This document shows, one piece after another, positions 38,732-55,393 of a stretch of DNA of 64,000 nucleotides. How positions within the stretch are numbered: the stretch's first letter is position 1; the number at the start of each line of letters is the position of its first letter. The stretch lies in contig MPNW01000019.1 of NCBI GenBank assembly GCA_011800805.1, positions 124,001 through 188,000 of the forward strand, given 5' to 3'. The notes under the pieces were generated by a model. That model was not told the DNA's origin. It did no database searches and saw only the letters and a list, made by a program, of their open reading frames with translations. This DNA is from Hirudo medicinalis. Its lineage: Eukaryota > Annelida > Clitellata > Hirudinida > Hirudinidae. The translations under genes and the position numbers were made by a program.

Positions 38732-39168
38732 TGATGATTCAACACTGGTGACACCTCCTACAAAGGACAACACAGATTTACAAATGCGTTTGAACAAGTG
38801 TTGTTCGCTGTTCTCATCAAATCTTTCACCAAGTACATTTACCTCTTCTACTGAAATAACAACATGCCCCTGATGACGATGATGATGATGATGATGATGA
38901 TGATGACGATGATGATGATGATGACGATGATGCCTATGACGCTGCTGTTGATGATGACCACTCCGGTGGCAAGATGATGTCGACCACCAAATAGGTTTTC
39001 ACCAAACCAAAAAGCTTTAATTTAGAGAAATGAATTGAAAAAAATAACCAATTAAATTGAGAAACTTCAAACATTTTAATTAGAGAATAATCAAAGAATC
39101 AAACTAATTAATTATTAAATCCCATTAATATTAATAAATTATACATATTTATTGACCTATGACCCAAG

Positions 39169-40083
39169 GACGAATTCCACCCTTTCATTGAAGCCCTGCT
39201 GCCCCACGTGCGAAGTTTTTCGTACACGTGGTTCAACCTGCAGGCTGCCAAGAGGAAGCATTACAAGAAGCACGAGAAGAAGATGACCATGGAGGAGGAA
39301 AGGAGGGTTAAGGAGGATCTGCAGGTTGGTGCAAGACAAATTATTGTTATTGTTATTATTATTATTATTATTACTGTTATTATTATTGTTGTTGCCGATA
39401 TTATTATTATTATTATTACTATTATGATAACATTAAAAAAATTATTTATGACGTACTCAATGATTATCAACGTCCTCATCGTCATCACTACTAACAATAA
39501 TAAATACTTAATAATTATAACAATCTTTGAACTTTAAATAAACGAACATCAGATTATTTGTAGACATCAGATTATTATTCGACTTCAGATGGAAAAGGCA
39601 GACATCAAGCAGAAGTGGGCAAGTCGTCTGTTGGCCAAGTTGAGGAAGGACATTGCCCAGGAGTACAGGGACGAGTTTGTGACGTGCATGACTGGCAGGA
39701 GGAACCAGGTGTGCATCCTCAGCAACCCTGATCAGAAGGGGAAGATGAGGAGGATCGATTGCCTCAGACAGGCCGATAAGGTTGTTTTATCATTAGCTTA
39801 TTACTCATTAAATTATACTGCTTGCTGGGTCAAATAGATTATTTCATTAATTCAGTTGGTGTAATTATGTAATATTAAATCAATGATCAATATTATTATT
39901 ATTACCATTATTGTAATTGTTAACATTATTATTTTAGCACTTATTAATCAATATTCGTTGATAATTCAAATTAATGAGCGCCTTAATGATGGCTTTGAAA
40001 TTTGAGCTTCTTCGAAAGCGAACCTTAACTTAGGATAACAACAACGTCGAAATTGCTCATCATCGTCGTCGTCATCGTCATCG

Positions 40084-40121
<38 letters not shown>

Positions 40122-42594
40122 GTCGTCGTCGTCATCGTCAGTATCATAGAAAATTTAGTTGTTATAAATATCACAGTTTACCTCAAACATCCAATCACAG
40201 ATTACGAACAAGTCGATTTTAATTTTGAATCTTTTCATAAAAAATATTTAACATTTCACTTGATTTATATTAAATATATAATAACACATTATTATTCCAT
40301 TTATTTGCAAAATGAAATTAAATGTTTGAATATTTCATTTATTCTTCTTCCATGAATGACGATGATGACGACGATGACGATGATGAATGTTGTTCTCGCA
40401 TGCAATTTCTTGCGTCAGTTGTCGCCGACCGAGAGGACGATGGCGATGATAACGATCATATTATTTACAAATTATTATTTTCCTTATTATTTATAATTAA
40501 TTAACATTTATTATAATTATTATCTTATTATTTATCAATAAATCAATTAATTATTATTTAATAATAACATGATGAAAGTAATATTGTTCTTAATGGGAAT
40601 TGATTGAACGATAGATATTTTTGATGTTTCATGTTATATTGTCTGTGCGTGCGTGCTTTGTCATCAAAAATATTAGCCAAAGTGTTAAATGTTTTTATTA
40701 ATTATGTTAGAAATTGTTTTGCAGAATGTTTAGGTTTATTCAAAATATGAGTTTCGTTTCCTGTTGTTCCAGGTGTGGCGTTTGGACCTTGTGATGGTGA
40801 TCCTGTTCAAAGCCATTCCACTGGAAAGTACCGATGGCGAGAGGCTGGAAAAGTCGGCAGAGTGCAGGCACCCTGGTCTTTGTGTTAATCCGCACCATAT
40901 CAGTGTCTCTGTCAGGGAGCTCGATCTGTACCTGGCTAACTTCATACACAGTTACGGTGAGTGACTGTGAATTGTGGTGAATTATGGTGAATTATGATGA
41001 TGAATGGTAGTGAGTGATGTTAGTCAAGTTGTATTTCTTGCAGATGTTCTTAACCTAGCGACATCATCAAATTCATCATCAAAGAATATTTTATATTTAA
41101 ATGATTAAATTGCTGATTATAAAAATTGCAGTTTTTGTTGGTAAACTAATTCTTCTACGTAATGAGCCCTCGTGAAGTAGGGTAATGGACGAGTGCGCAT
41201 GTCCTCAGACATCACGTGGACAGGAAGTTAAGATATAATGTCCCCATTGAGTCTCGGTTTCCTGCCAAATGTTAAGCAGATAATGAGCAGTTGACACGTG
41301 GCCAACTCTCGTTGGTGGTCCTCAGTTTTTATTTACCTGCTTGACCCGGTTCATTTGGATTTATATCCTTTCGTCACAAGTCATCATCGTCATCGTCGTC
41401 GTCATCATAATTAACTTCTTCACCGTCGTCATCTTCATCTTTATGTCTTGCAAGTGTTTTAAAAGTTAAAAATAGCAACTGGAAAAAGCTGGTTGATGAA
41501 ACGAAATGTTGGAAAAATGATTTTGACATGAAATTCATATTCACGACACCTGAGTTTGAGATGTGGAGATAATTTGCTATAATTTCATGTTTAACCGAGT
41601 CTCAAACACATTCAAATATTTTAAAATAATAAATATTAATAATGTATTAATTAGAATTATGAAATTAATTGATCGATAATTGATAACTTGAGGAAATGCA
41701 GTTGAAATCAAAGGCAATTTGAAGGCGTGGCATAAATTTGGGAGGGGGTTGGGGGTGGAGCTAATTAGGCCTCGAGGCGTCTGATGGTAAAAAAGCGCTA
41801 ATTAAAGAGAATGACCTCATCAAATATTCATGAGCTCCATTCAGCAGCTCACGAAACGATTTTAATTAATAAATTATCCTTTCACGCACGGTTGATTCTC
41901 ACACAAACAACACGTCATCAGGAGAAGGAATTTCTTTCATCTATTTTTTTGTTTATTTTGTTATTTATTTATTTCTATTTCTAAAGTATTTTCACTTATT
42001 CGTGTTAAATAAATTTATTCCAGTGCCTGGAGTTGGACGAGCAGATGGAAGCTCCCACTTGGAACCCGACAGAGATAACGACCACAAAGGTGGGCAGAAG
42101 TTAAAATGGTTACAGACAAGAATTTAAAATGTCGGGAATTAAAAAAAAACAATATTTTAAAAACTATAACCATAAACTATAGCCATTATAAATTACAAAA
42201 TTTCTATCAACAAAACGATGGAGAAAACATTAAAATTAAATTCCGGATTTTACTTGAAAAATCCTTGAAAAATAAAAAAGAAAAGTGGAGCGTAATAAAG
42301 AAGATGGTGATAAATCAGTCAGGAGTGGAGAATTAAGGGGACATTTATGAGGAGGCTGAGTGAGGAGGACGTAAGTTGACTTCCGAAGATGTATTCGTCA
42401 GCTTCATTCACTCCCAATGGGAGTGCAATTGGTCTGCATTTGCGTCAGGAGGGAAGGGCGTTTTGTTCATTAACAATCTGCTCCCCTGCACCGGTCAATG
42501 TTTGTCCAGTGGTGGTCACCAGACTTTCGTCTTGTCATCGTCTGTGTGTATGTGTGTTTGTGTGTTTACGTGAGACACAGATGATGATGATGAC

Positions 42595-42635
<41 letters not shown>

Positions 42636-45600
42636 CGACGACGACGACGACGCTGACGATGACGACGACAATGACTGTGGTAATGATCGTGTTTTTAAGC
42701 ATCTCATTTAGAGCTCACGAATGTTATTGCGGTGTTAGAAGTTGGCAACAAAATGTGTTTTGCTTGTGAAAATCGAATGTGTTTGCATAACAATGATAAG
42801 GACGACATTGATGATGATGATGATGGCGACGACGATGAAGATAATGATGATGATGATGATGATGAGGAGGAGGAGGAGGAGGATAATTATGGCGGCTGTC
42901 GTGACGATGGATAAAAATTAGTTGAAATTTATTTATTGTAATTTCAATACATCATCATCATCTTCGTCACCAACCAATTTCAAAATTGGTTCATTTCCAA
43001 AAGTTCTGCTTATCTCGATGGCATTTTTATTCTTATAAATAATTCTTTCCTCAAATTACCGACAGATAAACTAAGCAGATAATTTGTTTCCTTATTCATA
43101 ATTCTTTTAATAATATTTTAATAATTAATGAATATTCTCAAAATTATTTTGTAATTCTGAAATCCAAAATCGATGATACAATCTAGTGTAACAAGTATTT
43201 CAACCATCAACGACAATTCGAACCATCTTCAACCTTCAATCAGAGGAGAGGAGGTCGACGAGGATGACCGGGTTGAATGCGAACAACAAAATAATGAAAG
43301 AATCACACTAATCAAAACCTCAATCAAAATGTTTCGGTTGATTGGATGACATAATTTGTAATTCGTAAGTTGTAAATTGGTAATTTGTAATTCACCGTTC
43401 CAGTCCCTGGCAACATCCACTCAGGAGTGTCAGGAAATGACAGCATCATGGCGACTGGGGTCTTCTCTGCACAAGAACTTCTCAGAGTCACAAGGCGTCA
43501 GTTGAGCCTTCAATGGCTTTCCATGATTTCAATTCAGTGGTCTCTTAAGCTATGTTGCGTCATTTCATTTGTTGAACGTAACTGTTTATTGATGACTTCA
43601 ATTACAAGGAGTTGTTATGTTATAAGGACTTAATTATAAATTATAAGGAGTCGTCGACGATGATGATGATGATGATGGTGATGATGACGATGACGACAGT
43701 GGCGGATTTAGGGGGAGGGCCATAGCCTCACCCTATTATTAGTAGCTTGTATTAGTAGCTGTGGTAAAGCTACTAGAATTGTCGTTGTTGATCTATTATT
43801 GTAGTCTTGTAACTTCTCATAAACCGTTATTATTAAATAGGTAATGTTGAGTAAAATGGCATCAAGTTAAAGATGTTGGGCGAGCAATGTCAAATTTTGT
43901 AGATTATATATTGATATACTGTATATTGGGCAGACAATGATTTATATTCAAATGTTAGAACAATTTTATTCATTTCGGCTACATGACCATCCATAACATC
44001 TGGCAATGAAAAGTTTTTCGATTCTCGAAAGTTTAAAAACTTATCTTCAGCCTAACGATGCTAGCTGACAAAATGTACTAACCCTTACTTACATACATCA
44101 AGATATTGAAATGCAGTGGTCGTCATATCTTTAAGAGCGCCATATTTTTTCGTATACCTTTCTTAAATATGAATTTTATAACCTCAAATATGATTATAGT
44201 AATATCATTACGAAATCTTATAATAAAGTTAAAACGAATTTACTACATGTTTTAACAGGAAATGCAAATTGATGTGCCAATTTGTTCGTCCATATCTTTA
44301 AGAGCGGTTTCACGTGCTTGCATAATTAATATCAATGCCGTTAAAAACTCTCATACCTCAAGAAAGAGGATAGACAGCCGGAATGGGCAAAACATGGCTG
44401 ATTATTGGGGACTTTAGTAATTATTCTAGACGAAACAAAGTTTAACATCCTTGATCCTGATGGGTGTCACTGTTACTGGCATGATTTAGAGATGGAGTAA
44501 GAGGTTTATTGCAGTAGAAAATTCGGAGAGTTTCCATGATGGTATGGAGAATATTTTCATGAGGTCAGACAGAATTAGCTTTTCTGAGAGGAAAACAGCT
44601 GAGAGGAAAGTTTGAATATAAAAAACCTGAAACCATTTCATAATTAAATTTTTAAGGATTCAAAAAAACAAAAATCAAAATGGCTATAAAATATCCGCCG
44701 GCTTATATATGCATCAACAAGTGGTTTAGGGATTGACCCCTTGGGGTCTATGTTCCAGAGTGCGGCCCCCCGCCAAAGTGTTCTAGATCCGCCCCTGGAT
44801 GATGACGACGACGACGACGATGATGATAATGATGATGGTGATGATGATGATGATGATGATACCCATCGGCAATGTTTATTTCAGAATCCATCACCCATAT
44901 ATGTGACGACGGAGACTTCTATCCAGGTAGGAGCGATGACGTCATGTGCAACTTCAATTCATTCGAATCACCTGGAGTGACTTCCTTCTACAATAAGTCC
45001 ATTCACCTGCATCATCATCAGATCCAAATTGTTGCTCCTTCAACAGCGCCTTGGACGCAAAACGGCATTGGTTTGTTTCCCAATTAAACTTTAAATTGAA
45101 CAATTAACTTCAAATAATTATTTGTCTTCAATAATTCTTTAAATTTATTTTAATAAATTGTGCTTTTAATTGAATAATTGTTCTCAAATTGTTCACTTCT
45201 TTGGCTTTCAACGCTATTTTTATTCTTGGATGAAAGTTATATTAAAATTTGCAATAATGAAAACATCGGTAGCGGTGTGGACGATGATGATGATGATAGC
45301 GATGGTGATGATGATGTCGATGATTGTCGTAGGGATTAAATACCTTGGAACAAGAGATCAACCTGACACATGATTTTTTTTTTACTCATATTCATTCATC
45401 CGTCCGTCCGTCCATCCACCTATAATAATATATATAGATAATTAGTTTAGAGAGGTGAAAGTTAAAAATTAATTTATTAGTTTAAAAAATGTATTAAACT
45501 AATGTCGTTAATCATTTTCTGGGCGAATTACTTTAAATGACATCTATGGATTAATGGATGAATGAATGAAAGAACGAAGAATTGATGAATGATGCTCCTC

Positions 45601-45943
45601 CTTCCTCTCAAAAAATAATTAAGGTCACCAAGTTTGAAATAATAAACTGAAACCTCGTTGAGATTCAACAGACGATGATTGGACTTTTGTTTTCTTTCCA
45701 TAAAAATATTTAATATTTAATAACAATACTTAATTCAGTTAATACAATTGATGTTCATAATCATTTAATGACATGTTAACGAATATAAAATAATAGCAAT
45801 AATGTGTACACCTTCCAATCATCCATCTGTCTACACAAGTGATAATGACCTCTAAGATAACACTTTTTATAATTCAACAGACTTCTGTCACCCCCCACCA
45901 ACCGATGCCCTTGATCTTCAACCCTCACGACTGGGGTTCAAAG
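39169..45943 (+). CDS. NFI: Nuclear factor I (NFI/CTF) transcription factor, DNA-binding exons and part of the C-terminal region
   Basis: Site-specific transcription factor binding TTGGC(N5)GCCAA as a dimer. Phase-consistent exons: 39169-39324 ([15 protein letters not shown]...YTWFNLQA), 39589-39780 ([16 protein letters not shown]...[19 protein letters not shown]), 40773-40956 ([20 protein letters not shown]...[18 protein letters not shown]), 42024-42089, and 43404 to about 43480 ([14 protein letters not shown]). Together they give the whole NFI DNA-binding and dimerisation domain, whose MH1-like fold is marked by the Cys residues at CMTGRR, CRHPGLC and CLRQADK. Exons 44885-44926 ([14 protein letters not shown]) and 45881-45943 ([18 protein letters not shown]) join in phase and fit the Pro/Ser-rich C-terminal region, but are less certain. 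The usual tiny first exon was not found. Confidence 0.92.
40054..40142 (+). repeat. TCATCG/TCATCA microsatellite in an NFI intron
   Basis: About 30 triplets of TCA/TCG, reading as GATGAT/GACGAC on the other strand. Related GAT/GAC tracts lie at 42579-42675, 42807-42885, 43649-43696 and 44798-44861. Confidence 0.9.
42579..42675 (+). repeat. (GAT)n/(GAC)n microsatellite in an NFI intron
   Basis: About 32 triplets. The Met-rich, Ser-rich and Asp-rich frames over it are artefacts of the repeat. Confidence 0.9.
43697..44797. mobile_element. hAT-like non-autonomous DNA transposon, 1101 bp, inside a GAT microsatellite
   Basis: Left end CAGTGGCGGATTTAGGGGG and right end CTAGATCCGCCCCTG are imperfect inverted repeats of the kind seen in hAT elements (CAGNGGCGGATC...). 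The 8 bp outside the left end (GATGACGA, 43689-43696) and right end (GATGATGA, 44798-44805) match at 7 of 8, as expected of a hAT target duplication, although the surrounding GAT repeat weakens this. No hAT transposase is visible; the inside carries a decayed Tc1-like fragment instead. Confidence 0.75.
44320..44610 (+). pseudogene. Tc1/mariner-type transposase remnant within the hAT-like element
   Basis: From 44429 one frame reads [12 protein letters not shown] followed by CYWHD, then after a stop EVYCSR, matching the second catalytic-Asp region (SDEKKFN..DGPDG..YYWHD) of Tc3-like transposases. A segment before it (about 44360-44400) reads [15 protein letters not shown]. Stops and shifts are frequent, so it is inactive. 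Confidence 0.65.
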
Positions 45944-46234
45944 GTGATGACCTCTTCAATGTCGGCAAGTATGCTTCCTTCCTCAATATCGACTCCAACA
46001 ATATTCAGTACCCCCACGGCACCCCTGAATACCCCCCTGCGACGTCATGCTACCCACTCACCACCTCACTACCCTCCTCTCTCCTCCACTCCTGCATGAT
46101 GTACCAGCCACCCATGTTCACCAGTGGGTTACTTTTAAATTATATCTAATATCGTTCAGAAATTATTTAGAAATTATAATTAATTATTAATACTTATCAA
46201 CTTTTGACGACATCAAGCTCTTGGTAAGAGGTAC

Positions 46235-46265
46235 CACTCAGACGGTTCAAGCGCCTCTGATGCTG
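46235..46265 (-). repeat. Fragment of the GCGTCAGAGGCGC dispersed repeat
   Basis: The minus strand reads TGAGCGTCAGCATCAGAGGC then GCTT, related to the AGAGCGTCAGAGGCGCC block at 5334-5576 and about 55420. Confidence 0.45.
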
Positions 46266-46349
46266 ACGCTCATATACCTCATATGTATATGGAATGCATA
46301 TTACTCATATATATATATTCGTTGATAAGTTTAGAAAATAATTTCTCAG

Positions 46350-46603
46350 CTCCAAACGAAGAAGTCATTCTGAGCTCCAGTGAATGCGACAGCATTTTAT
46401 GTCAACCCATTCAGCATCCTTCGAGCCCTTACGATCTCCACTCCAATAGGGAGCAACCCCAGCCCTGCGGTACCCCACTACCCTTCGCTTCTTCCCCTCC
46501 GCGAGCATTCAAGAATTGTTTCCTCTCTGATGGTTGCAGGAGTTCGGACGATGTATTGTCGGGTGTCGTTGCCAACGTCAACAAGGAAAACAAGTCGAAC
46601 GAC
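46350..46603 (+). CDS. Candidate exon between NFI and the LINE, frame uncertain
   Basis: The segment lies between a good acceptor (TTTCTCAG, ending 46349) and a good donor (GAC|GTGAGT). One frame is open throughout (PNEEVILSSSECDS... to NKENKSNDV) and is Ser/Pro-rich like an NFI transactivation region. It does not join the 45881-45943 exon in phase, so an exon is missing or it belongs to another transcript. A second frame is open over most of its length. Confidence 0.4.
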
Positions 46604-46680
46604 GTGAGTCGCCGTTATCGTTGTCATTATTGATAGCAATGATATTAATAATGTTATCGTCATCGTCATCATCATCACCG

Positions 46681-46712
<32 letters not shown>

Positions 46713-46853
46713 TGTATTATTCAAATTCCATCTTTAAACCCACCATAATTCAATACATTTAAAACACTGCAAAGCCATTCCCATAGTTTCGAATGCAACG
46801 TGAAATTGTTAAATATGAGAGTGAAACGATCAGCTGCGGCTGAGGCCTAGCTA

Positions 46854-46906
46854 GCGAGCTATCACGAGCTATCACGAGCTGTCACGAGCTATCACGAGCT
46901 AGCCAC
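46854..46906 (+). repeat. 11-bp tandem repeat (CACGAGCTATx), four to five copies
   Basis: GAGCTATCACG-type units repeat, with one unit reading GAGCTGTCACG, just before the SINE-LINE block. Confidence 0.85.
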
Positions 46907-46970
46907 CACTTTCCAAACAATATTGATCAATTCTCCAGCGGATTATATTGGAGTAGGACTTATTTGTCGT

Positions 46971-47098
46971 GCAGGTTGGCCGAATGGGTTACGTTCCTGC
47001 ATACGGCGTTAATGGCAACAGTCGTAATGTGTCGTATTCGAAACCCACCCTACACTGCCGCAAGCGCACTTGGGAAGGCGCGATATATAAATTGTTAA
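46971..47098 (+). repeat. tRNA-derived SINE, copy 3
   Basis: The best-preserved head: GTTGGCCGAATGGGTTACG (A-box-like, tRNA-Leu-like), GTTCCTGCATACGGCG, ATGGCAACAGTCGTAATGTG, B-box-like GTATTCGAAACCC, CTGCCGCAAGCGC and the end GGCGCGATATATAA. It lies directly upstream of the LINE reverse transcriptase fragment in the same orientation. Confidence 0.7.
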
Positions 47099-47199
47099 CA
47101 ACCACATGGCTTGAGAGTTTACTTGAGAGAAGCATACTACATTCGCAGGCTAATTGGATATAACTCGATAAAATATTGGAAATTTCATTCGACAATATC

Positions 47200-48640
47200 T
47201 GTAACGACACATCTGCAATGAAGCGCTCGAGAAGAACATCGTGCCCTCACAATGGACAAGCAAGATCGTCATGCCAGTTCCCAAGAAGGGCAACCTCCAG
47301 CTGATGACTATAGACGCATCTCGCTCATGTCGATTGCTGCAAAAGTATACGACAAGCTGCTACTCAACCGACTAAAGCCGATGGTTGACCGGTTTCTTAG
47401 GCCAAACCAAGCGGGCTTCAGAAAGGCACACAGTTATATCCAGCAAATTCATATAATTCGTCGCATCCTGGAGAGCATGTCATCTAAGAGCCTCTGGTAA
47501 TCACCTTCATCGATTTCAAGAAGGCCTTTGACTCCGTAAACCACAACATCATGTTTGCAATACTGCGACATTACGGAATGCCGGAAAAACTGGTAAAAGC
47601 TATCCGACTGCTCTACGAGGGCTCGACTAGCCGAGTCCTACTAAGATGTCAAAGGAATTCAACATCTCGATTGGAGTTCTGCAAGGTGACGTGCTCGCCC
47701 CTTCACTCTTCATCATCTGCAATAGACTATGTCTTGAAACGAAGCCAAAACGATCATGGCTTCATAACACACCTGAGGTAATCCAGCAGGCCTTCCGACT
47801 AAACGACTTCGACTACTTCGATGACATAGCGCTCATGGAGAGCAGTATAGTGAGGGCGCAGGAACAGTTTGAGGACACCAGCAAATGGGCCAATAAAGTG
47901 GGTCTTGAGATAAACGTAGTCGAAACAAAGTTTATCGCCATAGGAACAAACGAACAAGAATTGCTGAACTTAAACGCGGGAAACCTAGATCGGGTGGATG
48001 ACTTCAAATACCTTGGATTTATGCTTGCAACAGAAGAGAAAGACCTATTAGAAATTAAAAAGGGCCAAGTCTGGGCCGATTTTTGGAAGCTCAAGAAAAT
48101 ATGGCCGTCCAAACAGACAAGCATTCAACTCAAACTGTGAATCTTTCAGGCCTCATGTGTCTCAATCCTACTCTAAGGAAGCGAAGCGTGGAGAATGTCT
48201 GAGCAAATGAAAAAACAAATCGACGCCTTTGCAACTAACTGCTACCGAATAATGCTCGGCTTGAAACCCATCCACGGCAAACATAATGAAGAACTCTATG
48301 AAAGATTAAACCAGATCCTTCTAGCCCTCACGGCAATACGCAGACAGCTAACTTGGGTGGGACATGAGCTCAGGAGAGAAGGCGAGGACCTGATAAAAAG
48401 ATACGCGCTCTACGAACCCGAAGAACGAAGACCAAGAGAACAGTTTGTAAAGTTTGTAAAGTAAGCATCTAGTTTAATAAACAGAGACCTGAGAAGAGGC
48501 GACGCGCTGAGATGACGGATCTGGTGCGAGCAAAGTGGAGTGAACTTGTGATCGCTTGCACAAGCTATCAGGGGAGTAATCCCAAGAAGAGCTATCAATA
48601 TAATGCATCCGACCAATGATGATGATGATGATGGTGATGA
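47200..48640 (+). mobile_element. 5'-truncated non-LTR retrotransposon (LINE), inactive, with a GAT-repeat 3' tail
   Basis: Reverse transcriptase blocks appear in order over several frames: DDYRRISLMSIAAKVYDKLL and NQAGFRKAHS (47300-47430), IDFKKAFDSVNHNI (47508), ISIGVLQGDVLAPSLF (47660), then YFDDIAL (47817), the catalytic YxDD box with Phe in place of Ala, and later LEINVVETKFIAIG, DDFKYLGFML and a C-terminal region RMSEQMKKQIDAFATNCYR (48190). At least three frame breaks or stops. The endonuclease is missing. The 3' end runs into (ATG)n at 48617-48640, as in RTE- and CR1-type elements. Clade not resolved. Confidence 0.85.
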
Positions 48641-48959
48641 TTGGATATAGCTAAAATTATTATTAAAATATTGATGTTATTATATAAATTTTAATCGTTA
48701 TTATTATTATTATTAATATTATTATTGTTATTGTTATTATTTACATTATTATCGTTGTTATTATAATTTAAGGTTTATCCGCTTTTCTCTTCCTTGAGTG
48801 TGGAAGAATAAAACAAAACTAACTTGGTCATCATCTTCATCACTGTAGCATCAGTTTCTCTTTCACTGATAACGAATACCATAACGAAAACAAGAATATC
48901 AACATAAACTACAACAATAAAATTGTTATGATATTATTATAATACTTTATAATTGTTAT

Positions 48960-48994
<35 letters not shown>

Positions 48995-49645
48995 TAATAT
49001 TATTACTTATTATATTATAATATAATTTTACATCAAATTAATATAATAATATCAATAATAAACATGAACTGATGAACATAATGGGCCTCCTAAATATGTT
49101 ATGAAGCAAATGGAAATCACCATGGCACCGGCAGAGTAATTGACCCGAAATCAGTGGTTAAAGAGGTCAGTGGCTTGATTGGATGACATATAAGATTGCA
49201 GGTGCCCGCGGTGGCGCCATCAGTTGATGAAGATGGAAGGACATCGATCAAGTGCTTGCCTGCTCTGCCGTCATAAGTCATGCAAATTATATGCGACCAG
49301 TCTCAACGTGCCTGCTTGGATGCCATGTCCGTGACTTTGGATGTTTGGCTGGATGATTCGGTCGCTCAAATGAGACGCATAGATGGGATAACTTTCGGAA
49401 TCTATGTGACAATTTGTGTGGTTTCAAAGAATAATAATAATAAATTTAAAACAAAAAATTTTAAATTATTTCAAACGTTCGAAAGCTCGGGTAGAATTTC
49501 ATTATCATTCATTTCGATGTCATTCACAACTTATTCAATCAATCGTAGTTGAGTTGTGATTGGCTCATTTAAATGTTGTTCAGTTTAATCCAATTGATTG
49601 AATCACATGTCGTTAATCAAGGTTGATTCAGTCCATAAATTTCAG
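48641..49645. other. Intronic or intergenic AT-rich DNA with (ATT)n and (AAT)n tracts
   Basis: Microsatellites at 48700-48760 and 48961-48993. The open frame at 49280-49552 has no recognisable similarity. I see nothing else. Confidence 0.4.
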
Positions 49646-50408
49646 GCCTCTTCCATGCAATTTCCTCCTCAAGACGCCGCCATCGACAGCAGGTTGCAGT
49701 GCAGTGCTAATCAAAATCCTATTGGTCAGAATGCATCTACGTCACAGGACAGCTTTATCCTCGTTGGCCAGGATGAGACCCGCCCCCCAGCGAACCTGCT
49801 GAATTCCATTGGTTTGAAATCACGTGACGTTGTTATTATGTCGTAAATAATTTATTATGCCGTCTGGAAATCGAGACGATAATTATTGTCCGAATTTTTT
49901 CCGGGCGCTGAATTAACGCAGATTGTTTTATTTTCAAGGAATTTCTTCCAGTGGATACTTTATGGAAGCTGGTGCCATGAGAGAAATGATTGAAGGTAAG
50001 AGTGCATTCGTGGGCGGCATACCCCAACCCAACCACCAATCAGATTTGAGCCAGCATTCGTCGTATCAACCACGACATCAAGTCCTCCAACAAGGTCGCA
50101 ACAACTGGTACAACAATCATCAGACGTTACTCATGCTCGAGATTTCACCCAACGAGTATCACCATCATGACCACGTCGATCTATCCGCTTCTTCGTCATC
50201 TCCATCGTCGTTGTCGTCGTCGTCCTCTCCCATCTTAACATCCAACAACAGGAACAGCATCATCAAACCCTGCAATTCTCCCAACAACATCCACAACAAC
50301 AGCATGGTCAATGACGTAACAGACCAAAGATTTGCAACTGAAGTCATGAACAGTTGTCAGGAGTCCGTAAAGAAGAGGTTGATGGAGGAAGTCTGGCAGG
50401 AACTGTAA
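49646..50408 (+). CDS. Two exons of unknown affiliation: NFI C-terminal tail or a separate gene
   Basis: First exon after TTTCAG at 49646: ASSMQFPPQDAAIDSRLQCS... to NLLNSIGLKS, with a possible donor at CAC|GTGACG near 49823. Second exon after TTTTCAAG at 49939: ISSSGYFMEAGAMREMIEGK, then a His/Asn/Ser-rich stretch, and a basic-acidic helix ending MEEVWQEL-stop at 50408. Its low-complexity make-up and its place after NFI on the same strand would fit the transactivation end of NFI, but I do not recognise the sequence. Confidence 0.5.
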
Positions 50409-50746
50409 TGAATTATGTTAATATCTTAATAAATTATAGTAATTAAATATTTTAACACATAATTATGTTCATTGTCGTCTATGATTTGACATTTTTGTAC
50501 ATACGCATGAAAATATAACGAAACGATATCGCGAAATTCATGAAATCTATTTTTAATTTATCTGCTGCGTCGTCATAATAACCTAATTAAAGATTTGTTT
50601 ACTGTTGTTGAAAACACATTTATTCCAAGCAAACACCACTCGTTGTTTTGAAATTTGTTTTTTTAGACATAATTAATTAATAATTTAATTAAAATAGGCT
50701 GTTCATTTCACTTAAAACATCCGATTGATAAATTCGAGCTGTCAAA

Positions 50747-55200
<4,454 letters not shown>

Positions 55201-55361
55201 ATGCTTTTTAAGATTAATTTATCATTTTACCGCATTTTATGGTAACAGTTACAAAAATACCTTAGTTGCTCTATTAAACAAACTAAAACATGTTGTCATC
55301 CTACATAGCCTCATCATATCCATTAAGCTAGACTGCTAAGGATGTCTATGCTCTTTCTTTC

Positions 55362-55393
<32 letters not shown>

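Larger units (their letters stand above)
35781..39168. other. Intergenic region between divergent RBPMS-like and NFI genes, microsatellite-rich
   Basis: Probably holds the promoters of both genes and the unrecognised first coding exon of NFI (the family has a very short one). Content: a 25-bp tandem unit at 36848-36926, (AAC)n at 37054-37152, (CTT)n/(ATT)n at 37281-37362, GAT/GAC tracts at 37855-37908 and 38874-38938, poly-T at 38228-38243, and (ATT)n at 38626-38731. The ORF-like stretch at 38021-38248 has no recognisable similarity. Confidence 0.5.

Noticed and set aside
40736..40964. Two minus-strand frames of 69 aa
   Set aside because: Antisense shadows of the NFI exon 40773-40956, whose plus frame matches NFI throughout.
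37000..49000. CRISPR-like or other regularly spaced repeat array
   Set aside because: The repeats are simple triplet tracts and short minisatellites without unique spacers; the genome is animal.
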